From positions 16,223,185 through 16,287,184 of the forward strand of contig CM070719.1 of assembly GCA_036346275.1 (NCBI GenBank): a stretch of 64,000 nucleotides of DNA, in the 5' to 3' direction. Every line of letters begins with the position of its first letter. The stretch's first letter is position 1. The position numbers and the translations under genes are program-made. Source of the stretch: Otatea glauca (Eukaryota; Streptophyta; Magnoliopsida; Poales; Poaceae). Shown piece by piece: positions 45,311 through 56,242 of the stretch. A model generated the notes under the pieces. That model had not been told where the DNA came from. It saw nothing but the letters and a program-made list of their open reading frames with translations, and made no database searches.

Positions 45311-45660
45311 AGAAATAAATGCTTGATAAAAAATTACAAAAATATACCTCCATCTCTATTTGAAACGACAACAATCCTATATGGTGTACCGCTTGGATCT
45401 CTCTCGCCATTTTCTATAGCTAAATCAAATAGGGACAAAAACTCTATCGTGAATTGGAAAGACGACAGAAACTCTGTCGTGAATAGAATCGACGACATAA
45501 GTTATATCGTCATCTGAAATAGCGACATAAATTATGTTTCCATATAAATTATTGATTGAACATCTGTCGCCAATTTAAACGATGAAAGAGTCTAAGTTTG
45601 GTGACTTTTTATTTCAATAAAAATATTACAAAAAAAATAGTAAAAAAATTTACAAGTTTT
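45311..45660 (+). mobile_element. MULE copy C, terminal/subterminal part
   Basis: Continues from 31152: AGAAATAAATGCTTGATAAA aligns with 47355 onward, and several GACGACA / CTGTCG words match the MULE subterminal motif at 23340-23701. No transposase follows; the copy appears cut near 45660. Confidence 0.5.
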
Positions 45661-45699
45661 TCATATGCACGTGGAGAAGTAGAGTAATTATTTTTATTT

Positions 45700-47078
45700 A
45701 ATTAAATCATTTCAAACCTGACATAACACTTCATAATAAACATTCGAATTACAGAGCACATAGGGTTTGGTTAGATGTATATATTTGCCTCACTATTATG
45801 ATACAAATGGCAACATGCACGAACCATCGACCCAATCTACAGCTAAGATACATATGCGCCTTTTGGATTCGAAAACACTAGGAGATGGAAAAGGAAATCA
45901 AGCTTGCGGTCATATATTTTATGTATCAGGGTCCATTGGCGCATTTCCCTTAGAGAGTCTGTTGTACGAGCCTTGGCCTTCTTCTAATTATTCCCATAAC
46001 AGATAAGCCAATACTCTTGTTTTGGATTTAGTTTAGGATTATCCCAGCCCAACCTTTAGCAGCGGCATCGGAGACCATCAACACCTTTTCCTTGGCTGTA
46101 AGCTCACTATGTGGCTAGAACCACCATGGTGTTTCCTTATGGACCATCGGTGCATTCCCTTTGTCTTCCCAGCTATCGGTTGACTAAAGCTTATAACAGT
46201 GAAGTTCCTGGGCGCAATTGCGTAGTTCAATGTGTATTTTTGCTAGATGAATAACCTGTTGTACTTCTTCGGCCCATCGATCTATTGTAAGGAGTAGCAT
46301 TGCTCCGACACTGGGATTATGCATGGATGAAGTTAGCAATACATAAAATATATACATCTAACCACAACACCAGCTTTCACGTTCCTTAAAAACAAGAGCA
46401 ACTCACCTTGATGTTTAATTTGTAGTCATTGGGATATTACGCACGTTCATGGACTGATACACCTCAAAGCAACAAAACCATATTTATAATTGAGGTTTTA
46501 ATGTTATTTAACCAATACCTTGCTATAGATTCAACATCATGAATAATTACTTTATGACACATTTTAGAACTAAAAGTCCAAACAATCTTAGCAATAATGC
46601 AAGCAAAGAAAAAATGATAAATAATATCCAAACAACATATGACCGGGGGCTTGGGGAGGAGGTAGCGACGAGCTTGGGGGAGGAGGCAGTAATGTGCTCA
46701 AGGAAGAGGCGCGCAATAGGCTCGGGGAGGAGGTGAGTAGGCTCAGGGGTGGCGGCGACGGGCTCAGGAAGGAGGCTGAGATGGGTGAAAGAGATTTTGT
46801 TCGGGTGAAGACTGCGGCGGGCATAAACCCTAGAACGATATATATAATAGAGAAGTGTTATCACAGACAGTTTGATTAAAAAGCCGTCTATGATAAGATA
46901 ATCTCATAGATGATTCGTGGTACAAACCGACTGTGATATTTACAGAAGGTTTGTACTACGAACCATCTATGAGATTAGCTTATCGTAGATGGTTCTTAGC
47001 ATATCCTATAACTTTGATGGTCGCCCTAGCAAAACCGTCTGTGATGAGGCGTCTTATATAGGCCTTTCTGTAGTAGTG
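45700..47078 (-). mobile_element. CACTA (En/Spm-type) element 5' fragment
   Basis: The right end reads, on minus from 47078, CACTACTACAGAAAGGCC, a classic CACTA terminus. Subterminal ACCGTCTGTGAT-like repeats fill 47078-46860. On minus a possible 5' exon follows, with a Pro/Ser-rich stretch (46824-46588) and a donor-like AAG/GTGAGT near 46408. Degraded coding-like text follows further left (WAEEVQQVIHLAKIHIEL near 46270, TAKEKVLMVSDAAAKGWAG near 46080). No intact transposase; the left limit is uncertain. Confidence 0.6.
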
Positions 47079-47300
47079 CTGGATGCTCGCCAAACTGATA
47101 AGTCATTTGTGTCTTGTGATTAAATACTATGCCTGATCCAAGTCTTATTAACTACATGTTACATGAGTTTATTTGGGAAACATTTAAAATCTAGTCTCAT
47201 AACCATTTGTTTACCGTGCATTAAGAATAATTTTTTCAGCCATCCCTTGTCAAAAGAGAAGCTGGTGAATGATGAGGATGAATCTGTGAGAATAATGTCA
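47079..47300. other. No feature recognised
   Basis: Short spacer between the CACTA end and MULE copy B. Confidence 0.4.
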
Positions 47301-49184
47301 GGGTGAGAAAGACAAGAAAATTCTTTTAAATAATACATTATTATTAATATTATAGCAATAAATGCTCAAATAAAAAAATACAGAACTTAACCTCTATCTT
47401 CTCTTTCATCATTCAAAATTGCGACAGAGCGTTTGTCATCAAATAAATGAACGACAGAGTGCCACGCTGGCCGCTTTAGCATCTGTCGCCATTTCAAATA
47501 ATGACATATGCAAAGAATCATCGTTTGTAATGGTGACAAAGGCCCCTACACCCTCTATTGCTATTAGAAATGGCGACAGAAGCCACATTATTTAAACTAA
47601 AAAATGGCTGATTTTCAAAGACTCAGATCTATTCGGTAAAAACAAAAGGAGACATGGAGGAGAGGAGTTGCATAAAAGGAGAAGAGGGGAGAAGAGAGGG
47701 GAAAAGGAGAAGTAGAGAGATTGTTCACGGGTGGATCTCTCCATTCTAGAGGTGAGTTTTTTGTTTCTTTATAAATTTTATTTTGAAACCATGGTAGGTT
47801 AGCAAATAAAATGATTATATCCAAAGTTGTATTGGATAGCTGGTAGATGGGTAGATAGTTTGGTTTTAGATATGTAGTTACTTAGAGTAGTTTGTCGTAG
47901 AATGTATTGTTGTAGATCTATTACTTTCACGTAGTTGTTAGTTGTAGTGCACCAATTAGTTTTAGAATACTAGATCTACTAGTTATTTTTATTCAGAACA
48001 TGGAGAATGTATTTATATAGTTCTATTTGTTCCTTAGTACATAGTTGCACAAATGTGCATAGGATCTATTATTATCTATGTATGCTACGTACATGAAGCA
48101 TGCATGGTAATTTCGATTTGTAAAGAACATGTATGAATTATTTGCCTTTCTTTAGGGTGTTGCGCATTAGGGTAATCCTCTCCTATTCACGTTTATATCT
48201 AAGTGCAGATTTATTATTATGTCTATTTCATGTAATTTAATCGAATGAGCAGCTGCCATTAACATCAGATTATTTGCGAAGTAACATGTATGGCTAAGCG
48301 AGTATCTTTTAAAATACAATGGAGAGAAGGGGTTCCATAGATGGGTGCATAATGGGTTGGTTTGTGTTGCTTTTCCATATGTAATGACCAATCTAATGTG
48401 CAGAGCAACGTTCATAGTGCACCATTATGAGATGTTTGTACCCGTTGTTCTCGTTGGACCATGCGTTGTATGATCTGAAGTTACATGGCATTGCTACTCG
48501 TGCACGACAACGCATATAATGGGAATTAATGGAATTGAAGGGGCCAAATCTGTGGAGCTCATACGAGAGATTCGTGAAGAAACGAGGATGGCCACTAGTT
48601 TAGCTGACCCAAGCATTTTAGAAAGTTCCTCTGACTCATATGATGTAGGAAAATACCATTGGTGAAGATGTCGGAGAAGTTAGGTAGTCGAGCCATAGTA
48701 AACCATACTTTATGAGCTAAGAAGGGGGAGGTAGTAATGACTCCATTGAAGCTGAGACTGTAGACCTTCCCATGGTAGAGGGGCGCAAGAACCTTTGGGC
48801 ATTACACACAAAGGTGAGCAGACTGAAGCCTTGGTGCAATGAATAGATCTTGAAAACCGTGACTATGAGGCATTGTCAGATGATGAAGGTTCTTATGATG
48901 AACAAGATGGAGGTGATCACGCCATTCTATCATAGTGGAACACATACCAATTTGATAAACTAGTAGTGAGTGAAGGTCAGCGGGTGGAATTGGGATACGA
49001 GCAAAATGAGGTCAGGCATGGAACGTTGTAAAAAAGTAAGAACGAGGTATAGAAAGCAGTCAAGTTCTAGGAAGTGTCATTGAGGATGACATTCAAGGTA
49101 GCGAAGTCTCGCCTACTGTGTATGACGTGAAATGTGAGATAGAGGGACGCCCATGGTGATTCCTTGCATACCAACCTAAGTGGG
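47301..49184 (+). mobile_element. MULE copy B, 5' part
   Basis: Starts GGGTGAGAAAGAC, has GCGACAG/CTGTCGCC subterminal motifs at 47430-47580, a noncoding AT-rich part, and a broken transposase N-terminus (48440-49184). It is cut at 49184 by an LTR starting TGTAACATCCC. Orientation is opposite to copy A. Confidence 0.7.
48440..49184 (+). pseudogene. MuDR-type transposase N-terminus (second copy, broken)
   Basis: Matches the minus-strand copy A: ELKGPKS-type text near 48535, an acidic middle part, then FKVAKSRPTVYDVKCEIEG and AYQPKW at 49090-49184. Many stops. The frame ends at codons for PKW where the LTR inserted, nearly the same codon at which copy A was hit. Confidence 0.7.
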
Positions 49185-49773
49185 TGTAACATCCCAATTT
49201 TTGCATCTTTAAAATTATTTTAAGTAGTTTAGCCTTTCCAAAAAAATATCATAATTTTTATTGTCACTTAAAATTTTCTTAATTCAAAAAAATTAATATG
49301 ATTAATGCTCAAGTGAACAAATGTCAAAATTAGTTTATTTGGGTTCTATATGCTATAAAGTATTTTATAGAATTTTCTAGGATTTTGTCAACTCTATTTT
49401 CTATTTATTTAGAGTCTATTTGTATTTTCTAAAAAGAAAAACCAAATAAAAAAAACTCTAATAGTGTTTGGGTTGACACCCAACCCACCCGGCCCAAATC
49501 GCCTAGCCTAGCCCAACCAACCCACGTCTGTGCTAGCCAAGTCCACGCCGTAGCCTAGCCTGGTCCGCGCTGTGTGAGTCACTAACAAGTGGGACCACAC
49601 CTGTCAAGTTATTCATCTCCATGTACATACTGGACTCGTGTCTGAGCTGTAGCTACTTTGGACACCTACTTCGATTTGAACGCTACACGGACACCAAGGT
49701 GGGTATAAAGGGTGAACGAGGATCGACTTGAGCCCCTCGTCTAGAATCCCAACCCCAGCCACAGTGAGCCACC
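49185..49773 (+). mobile_element. LTR fragment, TGTAACATCCC type
   Basis: Begins TGTAACATCCCAATTTTTGC, like the Tekay-type LTR starts at 7893 and 16779, followed by an AT-rich and then a GC-rich part. A TATA-like GGTATAAAGG lies at about 49703. It stops at the hairpin at 49774, so it is truncated or interrupted. Confidence 0.6.
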
Positions 49774-50449
49774 CCTTAGATATTTCTGCAACGATATTTA
49801 CAAGGCACGACCAGTTATAGATTTTGTAATTGAATATCTAAACATCCTAAATGCATCGAGGCTATAGCTTGTGTGATTAGGATCGTCTAAAAATACGAAC
49901 ATTGTAGCATTTTTATCTCATTTCTTATTCTAATGTTGATGGATTCCGAGAAAAAATCTAATTCCATCCACAGTTCGTCCTAAAAATTGTCATGCCCTGA
50001 TTTATCTTTCACTTCATCCTCATCCCCGAATGAGAATACCATAGGCAATCTATTTTCATTCTGGTCTTGAGAAGAAACATAATCATTTTGATGGACTCTA
50101 TATTTGATGAACTCCATATTTGTGAGCTCAATCAAAATAATCCGGTTCTTGCAAATGACTAGAGTAAAAATATATTGCCTATGGTATTCTCATTCGTGAA
50201 TGAGGATAAAGTAGAAGATAAATTAGAGCACGACAACTTTCAAGATGAACAGTGGATGTAATTGAATTTTGCCTTTAAATTCATCAACATTAGAATAAGA
50301 AAGGAGATAAAAGTGCTACAAAGATTCATATTTTAAGACAATCCTGATCAGACAAGTTGTTGCCTCGATGCATCTCGGTGTTTAGATATTCAATTATAAA
50401 ATCTATAACTGGTTATGTCTTGTAAATATCATTGTAGAAATATCTAAGG
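49774..50449. repeat. 676-bp foldback, arms of about 335 bp with almost no loop
   Basis: From CCTTAGATATTTCT at 49774 to AGAAATATCTAAGG at 50449 the sequence is an inverted repeat along nearly its whole length. Example: GAATGAGAATACCATAGGCA near 50026 against TGCCTATGGTATTCTCATTC near 50177. The centre is about 50111. Arms differ by scattered substitutions and short gaps. No clear flanking target duplication and no ORF. Confidence 0.9.
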
Positions 50450-50771
50450 AAAAGAAAATTTTCATTAACAAATAATAATCATTGAAGTTCTTCCAAGAGA
50501 GGAAGAAAAACATCTGGATCACAGGAGGTTCTTTAAATAAACTATCTGTGATAGCCTATTATCACAGACAGTTCTTTATACAAACAGTCTATGATAACTT
50601 ATTATGATAGACGTTTTGTACGAAGAACCGTCTGTGATAGGTGTTTCACAAATGGTTTAGAAATCGTCTGTGATGCACCGTGTTATTACTGGCACATGCT
50701 TACAGACAGATCATAAAATTGTCTGTGATGGCATTTTTGAACCATCTGTGATGGCATTTTTTGTAATAGTG
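50450..50771. mobile_element. CACTA-type terminal fragment
   Basis: Several TCTGTGATRG / ACCGTCTGTGAT subterminal repeats (50545-50745), ending ...TTTTTTGTAATAGTG at 50771; on minus this is CACTATTACAAAAAATGCC. Only the end is present. It points the same way as the end at 47078, so the two are not a pair. Confidence 0.65.
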
Positions 50772-51374
50772 CAGATAGCATCATTTTATCATCATTTTAA
50801 CAGTTTAACACCAAAAATAAAAAACTATTGCCTAACTTTCTGTAGGCATATATATGCCTGTGCGACTATAGTAGGTTCATGATAACTCATAAAGTGAAAT
50901 GGACCAATTTGAAAACAGCGTTGCACTAGTTCTTGTTCCTACAAGGTAAGAGGAAATAGGGAGAATATTTAGCCATGGTAGGTGGAAGCAGCGGTAAAAA
51001 AAAACTCGAGGCTTGGATCACTCTAGGTTTGATTTAAGTTTAGATTGAGCTCTAGCTTGATTTTGAGCACACGAGCTTCAATGAGTCAAGCTCGAATAGC
51101 TCGTGAGTCTCGGTAAATTTACAGATCACTTGCTAAATATTACTGCATATTAACTCTTACCAGGCTTACTCGAGCCGGGCAAGAGCTTAAGTTTTTTTTA
51201 TTGTTGAAAATTAGTGTACATTAAATTATTTGTTACCAAATTTATTTAAGCCGGGCTCGACCACAGGTCTAAACTCGAATCTCAACTTAGATACACTCAA
51301 GTTTGGATCGAGCATTTATCTTGCTCGAGTTTAAGAGGCCAGGCCCATTTACAGCCCTTGGTAGGAGACATGAG
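50772..51374. other. No gene recognised; repeat-like CTCGAG-rich DNA
   Basis: Recurring AGCTCGA / ACTCGAG words (51000-51330) suggest an old repeat, family not recognised. Confidence 0.4.
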
Positions 51375-51377
51375 TAT

Positions 51378-51795
51378 GGGCCTGTTTGGGGGAGCTGTGT
51401 TTCAGCTTTGCTTCAGCTTTGGACTAAAAGCTCCCAAACAAGATGGTCAGAAGCACTGAAAGCTAAGCTACAAGCAGAGCACTCCAAAAGTCACAATGCC
51501 GAGGAGGAACTTTTCAGCTGTGGCTTCACTTGGACTCCTCCTAACTCTCCCATTCCGCCTTCCCAACCTTTGTCACCCCGTCTCGCCGCTTCCACGTCAT
51601 CTCCCCACTCGGATGCCGCTGTACTTCACTATATTGCTACCTTTCATTTCGGTTAGCCCTCAAAGCTACTGATTCTGTGAAAGGTTTGCAAACAAAGATA
51701 ACAAGAAAAGTCACAACCGCTACCATACAACATGCTTACTTTCAAAGAAACTAAAAGCAGTTTTTCAACCCAACTACAGCTCCCCAAACAGGTCC
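51378..51795. mobile_element. Tourist-like MITE, 418 bp
   Basis: Terminal inverted repeats GGGCCTGTTTGGGGGAGCTG and (other strand) GGACCTGTTTGGGGAGCTG. Flanked by the trinucleotide TAT on both sides (51375-51377 and 51796-51798). The ORF at 51303-51656 lies across it and is not a gene. Confidence 0.8.
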
Positions 51796-51917
51796 TATGT
51801 TTTGCTTTGCGGAGGATCTATCATACATCACCATTTCTGAGAGGTACATGAGAGCTACATACTACCATCTCGGTAGGTACACCCATTTAGAGGGGATGGC
51901 TACCGTACATGTATATG

Positions 51918-52206
51918 ACATCGGAATGGAGTAATATGGTTCCAAACACACGAATTCAAGTCATATAAGGCTATATATTTTTTTATGATAGTTTGATCGT
52001 AGGTATGTGCTGATTTTATATATAAATCAGTAAAGTATGTGATCTAAATTGTTCAAAAAATTTGAATTTGAGAATTTTTTTAAAAGGTATGTATTTCATA
52101 TGAATTGTTATAGATGTGTATATATTCTAAAACTAATATTTTCAAAAAATATAGTAAAATATGGTTTGAATTTGCATATTTGAAATCCTGGTGTCCTGGC
52201 TCCATC
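51918..52206. mobile_element. Foldback MITE-like repeat, copy 1
   Basis: The left end (CCAAACACACGAATTCAAG region) is similar to the complement of its right end (GATTTCAAATATGCAAATTC). The interior, ATGTGCTGATTTTATATATA, matches the complement of the copy at 60425-60801. Confidence 0.55.
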
Positions 52207-53044
52207 GTGCCCCATTCTGTTATCGTTTCCCTTTTGTTGAGATTTTAGTAGTCAAATAATGAAAAGATAACATGTAAATTTATACATTGCTAGCTTCTTT
52301 CTCCAACCCATCAATTCCAGAACCTACAAAAAGAGAATACTAACAATCAAGTATATGATAAGCTAGGGCAGGAGGCTCTTTGGCTTTTGTACATGACCAA
52401 CACCTACCAAAGGAACATTGTTGATAGCAATTGTTTAGCTTTGGAATTTTGTTAAAGCTAGGTTAGGTCTGCCGTACTCGATCAGCACCCTGTAGGAAAT
52501 TAAGTACAACAGTTTGCCCCATTCCCCGGGAGCCCTTTCGCTTAATTTAGTCCATCCAATATTCCCACTTCTAGGCTTGTAAAGTAGCTCGACATCTTCT
52601 TGGGCAACCAAGAGTTGGACATGGAATCCCAATTATGCATGCTAGCAAGTTCCTCGTTGGCATGCAATCCATCAAATATTAAATACTAAAAGCATGCATT
52701 CAGGTGCACGGGAATGGTTAAGGCGTAAACCAAGCAAAATGATGTCGCGAGTTCCATTCTTAATTCTCTCTATGTTCTTATCTGTGCGTAATTAAATTGT
52801 TATATATCTTGTAAAATACTAGCAAAAACACGTGAGATAATCTGATCGAACATATTCACAATGAGATTTAGGACCTACCGCATCAATATGAAAAATCTTG
52901 ATTATTTGGTGTGACTCAGGAGTCAAATGAAACACGCGCGCAGTGTGTATATACGGAGAGAGACACACAGAAGCGCTACACGCAGATTAGTTATTCTGCG
53001 CTTTGGTCGAAGAAGCACATGCAAACCATTCCACGTACTCCACG
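52207..53044. other. No gene confirmed
   Basis: A 65-codon minus ORF (52435-52632, MGFHVQLLVAQEDVELLYKP...) reads like protein but matches no family I know. It could be an exon fragment of a host gene or chance. Otherwise AT-rich spacer. Confidence 0.35.
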
Positions 53045-54465
53045 TGTTGACTAAGTCAATCACTTACGTAGTCAAACCAATGTAAATGTGTTTACTAGTT
53101 TGTATTAAAATATGTTTTTTCTTTGATTTGGTTATACTTTTTATTGATAGTTCCAATTCACAAACGGTTTTCACTATAGATTACTCACGACGAGAGCAAC
53201 ATATTGATATAAGTCTTGCTAATAAATGTCGCATGAATCAGATTTTACTATCCATATAAATAGATTTTATGTAACACCCAGAAAATAATATAATAAAATG
53301 AAAATAAATATTTTGGATTTGGACATATTTATTTCTGAGTTTTCTGAGAATTTTTGGTTTTTATGTGGATTTTCCTTGGATTTATGCTTTGTGTAAATAG
53401 ACCAACAAATAGAATTATTAAATGGGAAATGGTAAGAATGTAAAGAGGTAAAAGTAAATGTGGAAACAAATTACTATGAGACCTCACTCATGCTGGTAAA
53501 CCAGTAAAACCATCTACTAAAAATCCTATGTGCTGAAAGGTGAATAAATAAAATAACTAACCATCCCTTTTTACTAGAAACAGTAGATGTCGAAATTACT
53601 AGGAGATATTAGAAATTTACATGGAGTCATAAAAATCACCATAGAACTCTTAGGGTATAGGCTGCATCTGGTAAAAATATTAGAGATTTATCATACCGTC
53701 TAAGCCTTTTAGAAATTCAAGAATAGAGGCATTTAAAAACTGGAAATCCTCATGTCAGAATGTTTATAAAATATTTACTTAATATTTTGACTTGAAATTT
53801 TTATGAAGATATCTATAACCTAAAATAAACTATTATAAAAAGTGTTAAAAATAATTAATATGATTTACACCCTTAAATAAATACAATACAAAATGCAAAT
53901 TCTAGACGATTATGCGAGGTCGAATTTTTATAAATCAACCATAGGGTATTTTAGTCTCAAATTTTTAGTGTAAACTTTAAACTACTATAATAACCTATTA
54001 AAAAAGTTTTGAAAATTTTCAAATTGATTTGATGGCTAAATTAATGCGAGTACTAGCTGTCTGGGGTGAGGTTTATCTTCATAAGCATGTGCGCTCGCTG
54101 ACCAGTGGGCCCCACGGCGTACGGGCCCGTTTCCTGGCGCAAGGCGGTGCAAAAGTGCTCCCGCTGACCGGTGGACCCTGGGCCCAGCTGTCAGCCGTCG
54201 TTTTCTCTTCCCCTCTCTTCTTCTCCTCTCTGCCGAGACAGAGCTCGCGCACACCGAGTCTTCACGCCGTGCGCCCGACAGCTCGAGCTGCCCATCCCTT
54301 CATCTGACGCCACGAATCATTCTCGATTTCCCCAGGCCATGCCTTGACCACCCTCACGTCGCCTCCTTGCCGGTGAGAGGCTTCGCGCCACTTCGCCGAG
54401 TCGTCCAGAGCCGAGTCGCACCTCACCTTCCGAGTTCAAACCCTGTGGAATCACTTCGCGCCGGC

Positions 54466-54473
54466 TATAAATA
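54466..54473 (+). promoter_or_regulatory. TATA box of solo LTR
   Basis: GGCTATAAATACCACC, in a GC-rich promoter-like block, about 1.2 kb from the LTR start. Confidence 0.55.
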
Positions 54474-55654
54474 CCACCAAAACGTTGCTATGAGCCTTCC
54501 TTCTCCTTCTTGCTTATCCCCGAGCTGAGCTCCCCGACCTAGAGCCTCTTTTCCTCGTTCTGCCGCAGAGAACCGAAAAAGGGGGAAATCGGTGAAGCAC
54601 CCAAATAGGCACAAATCCTTGAAATCTCTTCCTCCTATAGCTTCGCCACATCTTTTTGAGTAATGACCCCTCCTTATTTTCACTTATTCTCATCTGCAGC
54701 ACACTCCCACCGTTGGTTTTCTTCTTCTCGGCCGGCGCACGCGGGCAGCCACCTTCGGCCCATCACCGCCTCTAGTCTCAGGTGAAATAGATCACCCTTG
54801 ACTCACTGATGCTCATGCCATGCTGGAACGGTAAAATCATGGCCGGCGGCGAGCTATTGCTCTCGCAGCCATGGCGGCCGCCGCCCCTCCACGGTGCTGA
54901 CCCCTTCTCCGGTCACCTTTCGGCGAATGGGTAACGCCCCTAGGTTCGCCTTGGCTCACTGATGCTCTCGGAGCTACCCATTCCGCCGCGGCGGCGCTGG
55001 TTCGCCGGCGGTGGGCCGGAGCCCAAGTCGCTCTGTTTCGGGTCGCTGGCAGGTGGGCCATAGCTGTCAGCCACTCGGTAGCTTCGCGTGTGCGCTAGCT
55101 CGGTTGCCGACAGGTGGGGTCGGCTTGTCAGCCAGACCGGGCTGGTTCAAATGCGCCAACGCGCCAAAAACCAGAAGACGCTTTGTCCGGGGAAAACGTA
55201 TTTTGGAATTTCAGTGTATTTTCCAAAACCGAGCTACTTCAATTGTCCATAACTCGAAAAATTGTGAAACGAAATTCTATATTCATGTAAAATCAAGCTC
55301 TTTCAGAATATGTAAAAATATTTTGAAAATGATCTTTGGGTAATTTTAAAATTCAAATTTAAATAAAAGGCCTGAAGATATGCTTTATACAAAAATTTTA
55401 CAAACAAACTTAGAATTTAATGAAACTAATTTTTCAAGGATCCTTATGTTTCCAAGAGTTCAAATATATAGAAATATTAAATTTTCTTGTATGATTGAAC
55501 TACTTTCCATTTAAGTTTTACTTTCAATACATTGAAATTTAGATATGTATAATTATATGGAAGGATTATGAAATGATTAAGAAATTGATTTTCTGAATTT
55601 TAGGGAATCAGTAGAATCTTAAACTTGACTAGTATAGTGCCCTATCTTCCGGTT

Positions 55655-55760
55655 TCCTTTTCCCAGCACGTAATATATGATCTTTTCCTTTTCTAGAACA
55701 TTTGTTTCCTTTTCCCAGCACGTAATATATAATCTTTTCCTTTTCTAGAACATTTGTTTC
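55655..55760. repeat. Two copies of a 52-bp unit
   Basis: CCTTTTCCCAGCACGTAATA starts near 55656 and again near 55708, each followed by ATCTTTTCCTTTTCTAGAAC. Confidence 0.85.
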
Positions 55761-56108
55761 CTTTTCTTTAATTCCAGGATATTTGTTTCCTTTTCCTTGA
55801 GATGATGCTGGAGGTGGGGGAGATCTGTTGTAGGCCACAGGGATGAGTTAGACACATTAAACAATGGCCATCGGATGTGGGTGAGTAAAGCTGAGGAAAG
55901 ATCTGAGAGGTTAATTTTGAAGGAGGCAAGTTTATGGGGACATTTTGCTGGGTGCATGAAGGTTGAGCCATCTCTAGTGGGGTACATTATTTGGGGTGGA
56001 CGTAGAAAAGAATGCTTAGGTGCATTATAAAGGGGTATAGATTAAGGAGAAATCTTGATTTGAATTACCTTTAAGATTATGAAGTAACCTAGGTGTCAAA
56101 TGTGCACA

Positions 56109-56242
<134 letters not shown>

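Noticed and set aside
47078..50771. Possible complete CACTA element between the ends at 47078 and 50771
   Set aside because: Both ends have the same orientation, so they cannot be the two termini of one element.
51303..51656. 117-codon plus ORF
   Set aside because: Crosses the Tourist-like MITE boundary; no conservation expected.
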